From contig CAVQCX010000038.1 of assembly GCA_963711095.1 (NCBI GenBank), positions 62,001-126,000 of the forward strand: a DNA stretch of 64,000 bases, read 5' to 3'. The notes beneath the pieces are model-generated. The model saw only the letters and a list, made by a program, of their open reading frames with translations. It was not told where the DNA came from and ran no database searches. A program made the position numbers and the translations under genes. How positions within the stretch are numbered: the first letter of the stretch is position 1; every line of letters begins with the position of its first letter. The stretch comes from CAVQCX01 sp963711095 (GTDB lineage: Bacteria > Pseudomonadota > Gammaproteobacteria > Chromatiales > Chromatiaceae). Of this stretch, positions 37,225 through 45,607 are shown piece by piece.

Positions 37225-38163
37225 TCAGGCGGTCTTTGGCCGCAATATGACCATCGGTACCCGCGCCCCCAGCATGGCGATCAAGGCCACCGCAAAGGCG
37301 GTGTCGGTCGACATCGGCACGCCCCAGCCGATCGCCCAGGGGCCGGGCGCGATGACGAGAAGATAGAGCAAGGCCGGCACGGCCATGCCGCCGATCGCCG
37401 CGGCGATGGGCAAGGCCGCCGCCTGTCGGCTCGCCAGATGGCCGACAGTGACCTCACGTTTGATCTCGAGTCCCACCACGAGAAAGAAGACCGTCAGGAA
37501 GGCGTCGTTGACCCAATCCAGCACAGACATCCGGAACGCCGATGCCCCAAGCGTGAGCCCGAGATCGGTGTGCCAGAAGGCAGCGAAGGCGGGGCCGAGC
37601 CTCGAATTGGTGGGTGCGAGGGCCAGGGCCGAGGCGAGCAGCAGCAGCACGCCAGCCGAGGGGGCCCAGCTGGCGAAGGTCAGGGCGGCCGAGCGCACGC
37701 GGTGGCCGAGGGTGCCGAGCATCGCATCGGCGAAGGAGCTTTCATCCCAGGGTCCGTCGTAGCGGCGCCCGTTGATGAAGAAGGTGGGCGTGTAGTGCAC
37801 ACCGCTCGCCCGTGCGCTCTCGATGTCGAGATTCACCCGCCTTCTGGCCTGCTCGGTGACCTCCCGCTGGGTTTCGGCATCCAGCCGCGCCAGGCCGATC
37901 GTCTCGGCGACGGCGTACAGGTCGTCCCTGGTCAGCGTGTGGGAGCGCGTCATCAGGGTGACGTGTGCCTGCCAGAATTGCTCGTGATCCGCGGCCGATT
38001 CGGCGAGCTCGGCGGCCGGCCGCGCCAGCTCGCTGCCGATCAGCGGACGAAGACGGTCCCGCGATGCCCCGGGCGCATGCAAGGGTGGTCGTGGGACCTC
38101 CGAGACGGCCTTGACGACGCCCCATGGGCTGCCCGCTGCAGGGGTGGCAACGGCATGCCCCAA
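37225..38163 (-). pseudogene. DsbA-NhaA fusion, truncated at both ends
   Basis: The 312-residue frame holds the second half of a DsbA-type thioredoxin fold (DHEQFWQAHVTLMTRS, then ASGVHYTPTFFINGRRYDGP), followed directly by the start of an NhaA Na+/H+ antiporter. The NhaA part reads VNDAFLTVFFLVVGLEIKRE and PMSTDTAFAVALIAMLGARV. The DsbA part lacks its CXXC active site. NhaA stops after about 165 of about 390 residues, just before the VFLLALAIVDD region, where unrelated sequence begins. The first in-frame start is a TTG. The 15-nt gap to the UBP gene suggests it closed that operon. Function is almost certainly lost. Confidence 0.8.
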
Positions 38164-38178
38164 GCCCGGCGCCGCGCG

Positions 38179-38448
38179 TCAATATTCGGCGAAGGCATCG
38201 TGCGGATAGCAGTATAGCCAGCGCTCTCCGGGCTCGGCCGAGGCGATCACGGGATGGCCACTGGCGTGCGCATGTTTGCTGGCGTGGCGATTGGGCGAGC
38301 TGTCACAGCACAGGGTTGCGCCGCAGGTCTGGCAGGTCCGCAGATGGACCCAGGTCGCGCCGATCTCGACGCACGCCTCGCATTCGCGCCGTTTCGGCTC
38401 TTTCAGGCTCGTCAGCGAGCCGAGATGAGCGCAGATTTTGGCAGCCAT
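38179..38448 (-). CDS. UBP-type zinc finger protein
   Basis: The 89-residue protein is a complete zf-UBP domain. It has CAHL near the N-terminus, CEAC, CQTCGATLCC, then HASKHAHASGHPVI with the zinc-binding histidines, and a conserved end RWLYCYPHDAFAEY. In eukaryotes this fold binds ubiquitin C-termini. In bacteria its role is unknown and small stand-alone forms occur beside redox genes. It lies 30 nt downstream of the cNMP-TrxR-like gene and 15 nt upstream of the DsbA-NhaA remnant, all minus strand. Confidence 0.9.
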   Translation of the reverse strand: MAAKICAHLGSLTSLKEPKRRECEACVEIGATWVHLRTCQTCGATLCCDSSPNRHASKHAHASGHPVIASAEPGERWLYCYPHDAFAEY

Positions 38449-38460
38449 GATCCTTGCCTC

Positions 38461-38496
38461 TTACTCGCGGAGCACCTGTTACTCGCGGAGCACCTG
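38461..38496. repeat. 18-bp tandem duplication at a stop codon
   Basis: TTACTCGCGGAGCACCTG occurs twice in a row (38461-38478 and 38479-38496). On the minus strand each copy encodes QVLRE and a TAA stop, so the flavoprotein gene ends in the first copy read and the second is untranslated. Confidence 0.85.
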
Positions 38497-40158
38497 ATGG
38501 ACAAAGGCGATCGCAATCGACCCCTCGCCGACCGCCGACGCTACCCTCTTTATGCTGCCTGAGCGAACATCGCCGACGGCAAACACTCCGGGGACACTCG
38601 TCTCGAGCAGATGAGGGGCGTGAGGGAGCGGCCAATGCGCCGCGCTGAGCTCTGCCTCGGAAAGCGCGGCGCCGGTCTTGATGAACCCCTTTGCGTCGCG
38701 CACCACGCAGCCGTCGAGCCATCCCGTGTTGGGATCGGCGCCGGCCATGAAGAAGACGTGTCGGATGTCCCGGGTCTCGCTGTGGCCGGTGTGAGCGTCG
38801 CGCCAGCGCACGCGCTCGAGATGGCTGCCGCCTTCGAGGGCGGTCAGCTCCGTTTGCGTTCGCAGGACCAGGGCGGGGTTTTCTTCGATGCGCCGGATCA
38901 GGTAGCGCGACATGCTCTGGGCGAGCCCGTTGGAGCGGACGAGCATGTGCACACGCCGCGCCGTCTGTGCGAGAAACACCGCGGCCTGGCCGGCCGAGTT
39001 TCCGCCTCCTACCACGATCACCTCGGAGTCGGCGCACAGCTGCGCCTCCATGAAGCTCGCGGCGTAATACACGCCTGCGCCTTCGAAGCGCGCCAGGTTC
39101 TCGATCGCGGGTTTACGGTATTCCGCGCCGCTCGCGATGATGATCGCGCGCGTCGGCACGCGCCGGGCCCCACCGATCTCGACGCCATAGGGCAGGTGGT
39201 CGCAGCTCAGGCGCGTGGCGGGCTCGGCAATCATCACCTGGGCGCCGAATTTCTGCGCCTGGGTGTATGCCCGGCCGGTGAGATCCTGGCCCGAGATACC
39301 GGTTGGAAAGCCGAGGTAGTTCTCGATCCGCGAGCTCGACCCGGCCTGGCCCCCCGGGGCGCTCGATTCCAGCACCAGGACGTCGAGCCCTTCCGAGGCG
39401 GCATACACGGCCGCCGCGAGCCCGGCCGGTCCGGCGCCGATGATGACCAGGTCGCGTACCTGGGTCGCATCTATACCGGTGTTGAAGCCCAGGCAGTCCG
39501 CGATCTCTTGATTGGTGGGGTGGCGCAGCACTACCTCGCCGCGGCAGATGAGCACCGGCACGTCCGCAACGGTGACATGAAACCGGTCGAGCAACTGTTG
39601 GACGTCGTCGTCGTGGTCCAGGTCGATGTATGAATACGGATGCCCGTTGCGTGTCAGAAACGCCTTGACGCGCAGCGTTCCGGCGCAATGGTCGGAGCCC
39701 AGGAGCACGGCGTCGCCGAGCCCGCGGGAAATCAGCTCCACGCGGCGGAGGATGAAGGCGCGCAGGATGAGCCCGCTCAGCTCGGCATCGGTCTGTACCA
39801 GTGCCAACAACTGTTCGCGAGCCAGCTCGATCACCTCGCCCGCCTGGCTGACGCGCGCGCGCACCAAGGCGCGCCGGCCGGCGAGCATGCTGATCTCGCC
39901 GCTGAACTGACCCGGTCCCAGACTCGCGACGGCCACGCCGTCCTCGCCCGAGGGTCGGTCGATCTCGACCCGGCCGGCCGTGACCACGACAAAGGGTATG
40001 ACCGGGTCGCCCGGCTTGAAGATCACCTCGCCGCGCCGGGTCGCACGTACCTTTCCATGGGTCGCGATGCGCGCGATCTGAGCCGGCGTCAACGTCGGGA
40101 AGATCCGCTCGGCCGCGGGGACGGCCCCCGAAGGGGTGGCCAGGACTTTACCGGTCAT
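38479..40158 (-). CDS. cNMP-binding / glutaredoxin-like / thioredoxin-reductase-like flavoprotein
   Basis: The 559-residue protein has three parts. The first is a cyclic-nucleotide-binding-like domain (about residues 20-140; GEVIFKPGDPVIPFVVVTAG, GPGQFSGEISMLAGR). The second is a glutaredoxin-like domain (about 155-230; KAFLTRNGHPYSYIDLDHDD). The third is a thioredoxin-reductase-type FAD/NAD(P)H module (DLVIIGAGPAGLAAAVYAAS, GGQAGSSSRIENYLGFP, VIVVGGGNSAGQAAVFLAQ, VFAVGDVRSG). The TrxR CXXC is missing: the region reads AGVYYAASFMEAQLC. The glutaredoxin-like part has a single Cys (HCAGT). It should oxidise NAD(P)H through FAD, with an unknown acceptor. ATG 40158 begins the recognisable protein. 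It heads an operon with the UBP and NhaA-type genes. Confidence 0.88.
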   Translation of the reverse strand: MTGKVLATPSGAVPAAERIFPTLTPAQIARIATHGKVRATRRGEVIFKPGDPVIPFVVVTAGRVEIDRPSGEDGVAVASLGPGQFSGEISMLAGRRALVRARVSQAGEVIELAREQLLALVQTDAELSGLILRAFILRRVELISRGLGDAVLLGSDHCAGTLRVKAFLTRNGHPYSYIDLDHDDDVQQLLDRFHVTVADVPVLICRGEVVLRHPTNQEIADCLGFNTGIDATQVRDLVIIGAGPAGLAAAVYAASEGLDVLVLESSAPGGQAGSSSRIENYLGFPTGISGQDLTGRAYTQAQKFGAQVMIAEPATRLSCDHLPYGVEIGGARRVPTRAIIIASGAEYRKPAIENLARFEGAGVYYAASFMEAQLCADSEVIVVGGGNSAGQAAVFLAQTARRVHMLVRSNGLAQSMSRYLIRRIEENPALVLRTQTELTALEGGSHLERVRWRDAHTGHSETRDIRHVFFMAGADPNTGWLDGCVVRDAKGFIKTGAALSEAELSAAHWPLPHAPHLLETSVPGVFAVGDVRSGSIKRVASAVGEGSIAIAFVHQVLRE

Positions 40159-40288
40159 GGCGGCCTGCCTCGGGTATGCGCTCGGCGCAGCAGGGGGGTG
40201 AGCTTCAACATCCCCCAGTCGATCCCCTGCGATCCGGTTGACAAAAACTTCACCAGCACTGCGGTTGCCTTCTGCGGGTTTCCCTCGA

Positions 40289-40798
40289 TCACCCAATGTC
40301 AGGTTTCTTGAGGATGATCGTCGTGACATGGGAGGCCACAAGCTTGTGAAGAGAGAGATGCGCTTCCAATTCGGCCGCCGGAAACCGATTGCGGGGCGGC
40401 GCGAGGCTGAGCCTGGGGCCCTGCCGCAGGCTCAGCTGCCTGACAACAATATAGTCCGTGCGGCGATGGGCACTCGTCGCCCCGAAGAAACAATACCAGC
40501 GAGTAATTGCGTGTTCGCCGGCGGCAAAGTGACGCTCCGGTGATCGCGGGGGCGCCCGGGTGGGGGCCTCGGCTGCGATCGGCGATGGCCCGAGTATCTC
40601 AGCAAGCAGGATCTGGGCCCTGTCCCGAACGGTGTTCTCCATCCGCGCGACCAGATCGATCAGGTCGCCGCCGTCGCCGCAGTCGTAGCAGCGCCATTCT
40701 CCCGTCTCGGTGTTGACGAAGAAGCGCTTTTCGTCCTTGCCGCAGAATGGGCAGTAGCCGCCGACCGTCGCCTTGGCCCGCTGCTCTAGCGAGGGCAC
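40289..40798 (-). CDS. CHC2-type zinc-finger protein, primase-like N-terminus
   Basis: The 169-residue frame carries a DnaG-like zinc-ribbon: GGYCPFCGKDEKRFFVNTET, then EWRCYDCGDGGDLIDLVARM. The remainder has no toprim domain and no family I recognise. The start is uncertain: GTG 40798 is the first standard start, but in-frame codons with similar flavour continue upstream to about 40850. It could be a small DNA-binding protein, a mobile-element remnant or a broken primase-like gene. It lies upstream of the flavoprotein gene on the same strand. Confidence 0.5.
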   Translation of the reverse strand: MPSLEQRAKATVGGYCPFCGKDEKRFFVNTETGEWRCYDCGDGGDLIDLVARMENTVRDRAQILLAEILGPSPIAAEAPTRAPPRSPERHFAAGEHAITRWYCFFGATSAHRRTDYIVVRQLSLRQGPRLSLAPPRNRFPAAELEAHLSLHKLVASHVTTIILKKPDIG

Positions 40799-40844
40799 GT
40801 AGGAAAGCGGGAACGAGTCCGGTCCGGTCGCATGCGATGGGGCG

Positions 40845-41030
40845 TCATGCCCGGCGTCTCCTCACCATGCGCACCTTGGTGACGCCGTGCTCCAGGGTGA
40901 CAAAAGCGAACCGCTCATAAAAGGCGACCGGGACCTCCAGCCGTTCTTTGACCATGCCGCCTCCCAAGGGTCTTGCGTCCAGGGCAACATCGCGTTGCAT
41001 GCTGTCGGCGAACGCCAGGAAGTCCCGCAT
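40845..41030 (-). CDS. Hypothetical protein (61 aa), possibly truncated
   Basis: The frame starts at ATG 41030 (MRDFLAFADSMQRDVALDAR) and ends in a run of arginines. Open sequence continues 5' of the ATG (GSINCFGSSL) without a start, so this may be the end of a longer broken gene. No family is recognised. It lies in the decaying region upstream of the CHC2 ORF on the same strand. Confidence 0.3.
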   Translation of the reverse strand: MRDFLAFADSMQRDVALDARPLGGGMVKERLEVPVAFYERFAFVTLEHGVTKVRMVRRRRA

Positions 41031-41392
41031 CAGACTGCTGCCGAAACAGTTGATTGATCCAAATGGATAACGCTTCTATCAATTTTGCGGCGGCATCACG
41101 GATTTCGATTGGAATCGCCGAACGGAGCTGCCGCAACCGGTGGGGACGTGCGATGACAGTGTGGAGCGAGCGACCCGATGGCGAATGCGGCTCGGATTGG
41201 CGTCGGTCACCCCCGTCGAGCGCGATGTCGCACAGCCGAGCGGATCGCGTGCTGCAGCAGGAGTCCGGCGAGCCAAGCCCGCCCGGGCCGACGGCTTGTC
41301 CACAGCGCCGATGTCGGGGAACGGGCACTATGCCCGCGGCAAGTGTCTTTGGTGGATTCGAGTGCTTCCGGGAGGCCCGGTGCGTCTGCCTT
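41031..41392. other. Gene-free stretch between accessory zone and phoU
   Basis: These 362 bp follow the phoU stop (phoU is read away from it). I see short frames only, with no domain similarity, and no clear terminator. It forms the boundary between the accessory zone and core genes. Confidence 0.4.
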
Positions 41393-42055
41393 TCAGCCAA
41401 GCTCCTTGGTCTGGCCTGTGACCATGAACACGACCCGCTCGGCGATGTTGGTGACGTGGTCGGCGATGCGCTCGAGGCTGCGCGACATCCACAGCAAGCG
41501 CGCACCGCAGGCGACCTCGGTGGCCGAGGTGCTGATGCCGGAGAGGACCTGAGCGACCAGGTCGTGGGCCATGGTGTCCACGGTGTCGTCCTCGGCCGCG
41601 ACCTGCTCGGCGGCGTCGGCATCCAGGTCGTTGTAAGCGCTCATCACGCGATGAATCATGGCCGAGCACGCGGCGGCCATCTGCATCAGTCGCTCGAGCG
41701 CCTCCTGGGGCGGGGCGCTATCCAGCTCGGTCAGCATCCGGGCGATGCTGCAGGCATGATCGCCCATGCGCTCGAGCTCGGCGGTGATCAGCATGGCGGC
41801 CAGGATGGCACGCAGGTCGCGGGCTACGGGCTGCTGGGAGGCGATGGCGATAAGGCAGCGCCGCTCGATGCCGCGGCGTAGGCCGTTGATAGCGGCGTCC
41901 TCTGCCACCACGCTGCGCGCCAGCTCGAGGTCTCGGCGCTCGAGGGCGTCCATGGCCTTGGTCAGGGCCCGGTCGACCAGCCCGGCCTGGTCCATGACCG
42001 CGTCGTGGATCGCGGTCTCGGCCAAGCCGAGGACGACGCGTTTGGCTTCGGTCAT
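41393..42055 (-). CDS. phoU: Phosphate transport regulator PhoU
   Basis: The 220-residue all-helical protein is made of two three-helix repeats with metal-binding E/DxxxD motifs (GLRRGIERRCLIAIASQQPV, LERMGDHACSIARML, and later SLERIADHVTNIAERVVFMV). PhoU restrains the PstSCAB-PhoR complex when phosphate is ample. No pst or phoBR genes are adjacent. ATG 42055 begins the conserved part. It is divergent from the 6-phosphogluconate dehydrogenase gene with 126 bp between. Confidence 0.93.
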   Translation of the reverse strand: MTEAKRVVLGLAETAIHDAVMDQAGLVDRALTKAMDALERRDLELARSVVAEDAAINGLRRGIERRCLIAIASQQPVARDLRAILAAMLITAELERMGDHACSIARMLTELDSAPPQEALERLMQMAAACSAMIHRVMSAYNDLDADAAEQVAAEDDTVDTMAHDLVAQVLSGISTSATEVACGARLLWMSRSLERIADHVTNIAERVVFMVTGQTKELG

Positions 42056-42181
42056 GGCGGTGGCGCGCTGATCCTGGTGCTGCGTGTCCGGATGCCGGTA
42101 ATTCCTGGTATTGTGATCCGGCCTCGTCGCCGCACGGCGACGCTTTAAGCATAATGCCAACCCGGACCGGATGACAGTTGC

Positions 42182-43606
42182 ATGACAGACGCAGATATCG
42201 GCTTGATCGGACTCGCGGTGATGGGCCAGAACCTGGTGCTCAACATGAGCGACCATGGCTACCGCGTGGCCGTCTACAACCGCACGACCTCCCGCACCGA
42301 GGAATTCATGGCCGGCCCCGCCACGGGCCGCGACATCATCGCCACCCGCACGGCAGAGGAGCTGGTCGGCGCGCTGAAGCGACCCCGGCGGGTGATGCTG
42401 ATGGTCCAGGCGGGCGACCCCGTGGACAAGACCATCACCGCCCTGGTGCCGCATCTGGAGCGCGGCGATGTGATCATCGACGGCGGCAACTCCTGGTTCA
42501 CCGACAGCATCCGGCGCACCCGGGAGCTGGCCGAGCGGGGCATCCTGTTTCTCGGCGTCGGCGTCTCCGGGGGCGAGGAGGGGGCCCGTTACGGGCCTTC
42601 GATCATGCCGGGCGGAAACCCGGCTGCCTGGCCGCTGCTGAAGGATATCTTCCAGAACATCGCCGCCAAGGTGGACGGCGTGCCCTGCTGCCAGTGGGTC
42701 GGCGAAGAGGGGGCGGGCCACTACGTCAAGATGGTGCACAACGGCATCGAGTACGGCGACATGCAGCTCATCTGCGAGGCCTACTCGCTGATGCGCGATG
42801 GGCTGGGCATGGGCGTGGACGACTGCCAGCGGGTGTTCGAGGATTGGAACCGGGGCGTGCTCGATTCCTATCTGATTGAGATCACCGCCGACATCCTCAG
42901 ACGCCGGGACACCGACGGGGCGCCGCTGGTGGACAAGATCCTGGACAGTGCGGGCCAGAAGGGCACCGGCCGATGGACGGGGATCAACGCCCTGGAGCTG
43001 GGCGTGCCCCTAACCCTGATCGGCGAGGCGGTGTTCGCGCGCAACCTCTCGGCGATGAAGGACGAGCGGGTGCGGGCCTCGGAGCGACTGACGGGCGCGG
43101 CCTGCGCATTCGCGGGCGATCCGGCCGAGCTGGTGCGAGACATCCACGACGCCCTCTACGTCTCCAAGATCGTCTCCTACGCCCAAGGCTACATGTTGAT
43201 GCGCGAGGCGGCGCGGCACTATGGCTGGAAGCTGCAGTTCGGTGATATTGCGTTGATGTGGCGGGGCGGGTGCATCATCCGCAGTCGCTTCCTGAAAGAC
43301 ATCAAGCGGGCCTTCGATGCCGATCCGGAGCTGGAGAACCTGCTGCTGGACGCATTCTTTTGCGAGGCGGTCCAGGCCGCCCTGCCCGGTTGGCGCCGGA
43401 CCGTGGCCACCGCGGTCAGCCTGGGCGCGCCGGCGCCGGCCTTTGCCTCGGCGCTGAGCTTCTACGACGGCTATCGCAGTGCCCGCCTGCCGGCCAATCT
43501 GCTACAGGCCCAGCGCGATTACTTCGGTGCTCACACCTACGAGCGCATCGACAGGCCCCGGGGCGAGGTTTTTCACACCGACTGGATCGGCCAGGCCAAG
43601 GACTGA
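42182..43606 (+). CDS. gndA: 6-phosphogluconate dehydrogenase, NADP-dependent decarboxylating
   Basis: This enzyme oxidises 6-phosphogluconate to ribulose 5-phosphate with release of CO2 and NADPH. The 474-residue protein has the Rossmann motif GLAVMGQNLVLNM, an NADP-type NRTTSRTEEF, the substrate segments GVSGGEEGARYGPSIMPGG and VKMVHNGIEYGDMQLI, and KGTGRWTGINALELGVPLTL. This is the long homodimeric form. It stands alone. Confidence 0.96.
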   Translation: MTDADIGLIGLAVMGQNLVLNMSDHGYRVAVYNRTTSRTEEFMAGPATGRDIIATRTAEELVGALKRPRRVMLMVQAGDPVDKTITALVPHLERGDVIIDGGNSWFTDSIRRTRELAERGILFLGVGVSGGEEGARYGPSIMPGGNPAAWPLLKDIFQNIAAKVDGVPCCQWVGEEGAGHYVKMVHNGIEYGDMQLICEAYSLMRDGLGMGVDDCQRVFEDWNRGVLDSYLIEITADILRRRDTDGAPLVDKILDSAGQKGTGRWTGINALELGVPLTLIGEAVFARNLSAMKDERVRASERLTGAACAFAGDPAELVRDIHDALYVSKIVSYAQGYMLMREAARHYGWKLQFGDIALMWRGGCIIRSRFLKDIKRAFDADPELENLLLDAFFCEAVQAALPGWRRTVATAVSLGAPAPAFASALSFYDGYRSARLPANLLQAQRDYFGAHTYERIDRPRGEVFHTDWIGQAKD

Positions 43607-43641
43607 TCAGGACCGGCAGGTCCGGATGTCTTGGCCGGGGC

Positions 43642-44352
43642 TCAGTTGGGCCTGGCCATGGCGACCAGCACCGCACGGGCGTCCGCGGCAGTGGAGATCC
43701 TGCGCGGTAGCGGGACCCGCACCAGCCGGTCGCCCGCGCGGATGTCGACCCCGCAACTGTCGATGCCGGCGAGGACCGGGGGCTGAGGCGGCGCGGCCAC
43801 CCCGAGCGCGAGCAGATAGCGGGCGAGGGCGTCCCGATGATCCAGGCTCATGTGCTCCACGATGCCTCGCTCGGTCGCCGCATCGAAGGGATTGACGGTG
43901 AGCAGCCGGTCGGCTCCCAGCCAGCGGGCCGCCCCGAAGCCCCCGACCAGGTGCGCACGCACCGGCTCCAGCCGGTAGAAGCTGAAATTGAGCGACTCGA
44001 AGTAGGGGCGGGCCGCCGGGAAATAGCGGAAGTGGCGCTCGGCCTGCTCCGCCACGCCGTCACCGATCTGGCGGACCTCCGCGACCAGGCTCAGGCGCAT
44101 CCGCTGCTGGGCGTCGCCCTCGCCGGGCTCGACCAGGGTCAGGGCGCAGCGCGGATCCGCGGCCAGGTTGCGGGTGTGCTGGGCGAGATGGGAGATCAGG
44201 ATCAAGGGCCGGCCTTGGCGGTCCAAACTGTAGGGGACCAAGGAGCCGAGCGGGTAGCCCGGGAGCTCCAGGGAGTGGGTGGAGAGCACGCCCTCGAAAC
44301 GTCCTGCATAGAAGCGACGGGCGTCGACGATGAGCTGGGTGTCGTCGGTCAT
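43642..44352 (-). CDS. HugZ-like heme-utilisation / FMN-binding split-barrel protein
   Basis: The 236-residue protein has an N-terminal flavin-reductase-like split barrel (GVLSTHSLELPGYPLGSLVP, then RPLILISHLAQHTRNLAADP). The C-terminal DUF2470-type domain (VEHMSLDHRDALARYLLALG) includes the conserved His-containing helix and a terminal RVPLPRRISTAADARAVLV. This layout matches HugZ/HutZ-type heme-degrading or heme-storage proteins. A DUF3050 protein, predicted to have a heme-oxygenase-like fold, lies upstream on the same strand, which supports a heme or tetrapyrrole link. Confidence 0.82.
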   Translation of the reverse strand: MTDDTQLIVDARRFYAGRFEGVLSTHSLELPGYPLGSLVPYSLDRQGRPLILISHLAQHTRNLAADPRCALTLVEPGEGDAQQRMRLSLVAEVRQIGDGVAEQAERHFRYFPAARPYFESLNFSFYRLEPVRAHLVGGFGAARWLGADRLLTVNPFDAATERGIVEHMSLDHRDALARYLLALGVAAPPQPPVLAGIDSCGVDIRAGDRLVRVPLPRRISTAADARAVLVAMARPN

Positions 44353-44509
44353 CGGGTCTGGCCAGGGCTCAGGGCATCTCTACCATGCCCTAGCGGTCGG
44401 CGGCCGGGCAATAGGCGACCTCGATCGCCTTCGTGGGGCCATAGACCGGGTCCCTGCCCCGCATGGGCCTGAGGCGCTCGCGTGCTTCGCTCTGGCGCCC
44501 GCCGCACCG

Positions 44510-44815
44510 TCAGTCGTCGCTCTCCATGGGCGGCTCCCAACCCAGCTCCCGCGCCCGGTTCACGGCCTGCGCCTGGATCCGCAGATACCGCTCCCTGAGC
44601 TCGGGCGGCAGGCGGTTGATCGAGTGCCCGTAAGGCTCCCATGCCTGGGATACCTGATCATAGAGCGCCTGGATGCGGGTGTAGGGCCAGCCTTTGCAGG
44701 TCTCGGTCTCCGCCAGCAAGCCGAGCGCCCAGGCGTCCTTGATGATGCCCCCGATGTCGGTCATGCCGCCGAACATGTCGTCATGGATTCCGGGGTAAAT
44801 CGGGCTCGCGCGCAT
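44510..44815 (-). CDS. Conserved hypothetical protein (101 aa)
   Basis: The small soluble protein starts MRASPIYPGIHDDMFGGMTD and contains DIGGIIKDAWALGLLAETET and RLPPELRERYLRIQAQAVNR. The orderly sequence and position (9 nt after the DUF3050 gene) argue for a real gene. No domain is recognised. It lies between the DUF3050 and HugZ-like genes. Confidence 0.7.
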   Translation of the reverse strand: MRASPIYPGIHDDMFGGMTDIGGIIKDAWALGLLAETETCKGWPYTRIQALYDQVSQAWEPYGHSINRLPPELRERYLRIQAQAVNRARELGWEPPMESDD

Positions 44816-44824
44816 GCCGGTCGC

Positions 44825-45607
44825 TCAGGCCGCCTCGGCCCGGTGCTCGAGCGCATCCAGCACCCCATCCCAGAAGCGGATACGTGCGCAGAGTGCCTCT
44901 GCGGCCGCGGTTTCGGCCTGCTGTACGCGGGCCGGGTCGCCCTCGCAGAGCGCGTCGAGCAGGGTCATGGACAGGGGGGCGTGGAAGTCCTCGTCGAGGT
45001 GGATGTGGCGCTTGAGATAGAAATGGAAGGCGGGCGCCTGATCTTCCCCAATCCGCATGTGTGCCAGGAAGCGGCGGAACATCTCGGGAATGACCTGCTC
45101 GCGGCCCAGGGCCAGGGCGGCCGCCACCTCGTGGGGGCAGTCGTTGCGGATGAATCCGAAGGTAGTCTCGCAGAAGTAGCGCGCGGGCGCCGGGACCAGG
45201 TCCGAATACAGCGCTTCGTGCAACCCCTCTCGGCGCACCCTCTCCAGGAAACGCGGCGGCAGGTCGCCGTCGGCGCCGATCTCGCTCATGGCGGCGCAGT
45301 AGGTCTCGAAATGACTGGCGTAGCGCACGGCACCGTCCGGCATCGGGACCTCGTCGGACTCCTCCTCCAGCACCAGGCGATTGATGAAATAGCGTACCGA
45401 CGGATCGCCGGCGGGCATCCAGGGCACCTGGACGGGCGCGATCCGCGCCTGCAGGTACTTGATCAGCGACATGAAGTCCCACACCGAAAATACGTGGTGG
45501 GACATGAATACCCGCAGGTCGGCGAGGCCCCTCAATGCGCCGTAGACCGGGTGACTGTTTAGCTCGTCCTGAAGGGAGCGGACGCAAGCGGGGTTGAATC
45601 GGGCCAT
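44825..45607 (-). CDS. DUF3050 family protein (heme-oxygenase-like fold)
   Basis: The 260-residue protein has the DUF3050 pattern: LRVFMSHHVFSVWDFMSLIK, INRLVLEEESDEVP, SHFETYCAAMSEIG and HFYLKRHIHLDEDFHAPLSM. The histidines and glutamates in those motifs fit a metal-binding helical bundle like heme-oxygenase-fold di-iron oxidases. Function is not established. It is the first gene of a minus-strand group with the 101-aa protein and the HugZ-like protein. Confidence 0.85.
   Translation of the reverse strand: MARFNPACVRSLQDELNSHPVYGALRGLADLRVFMSHHVFSVWDFMSLIKYLQARIAPVQVPWMPAGDPSVRYFINRLVLEEESDEVPMPDGAVRYASHFETYCAAMSEIGADGDLPPRFLERVRREGLHEALYSDLVPAPARYFCETTFGFIRNDCPHEVAAALALGREQVIPEMFRRFLAHMRIGEDQAPAFHFYLKRHIHLDEDFHAPLSMTLLDALCEGDPARVQQAETAAAEALCARIRFWDGVLDALEHRAEAA

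Noticed and set aside
43607..43641. Small hairpin after gndA as a terminator
   Set aside because: Only a 5-bp stem and no T-run on either strand.
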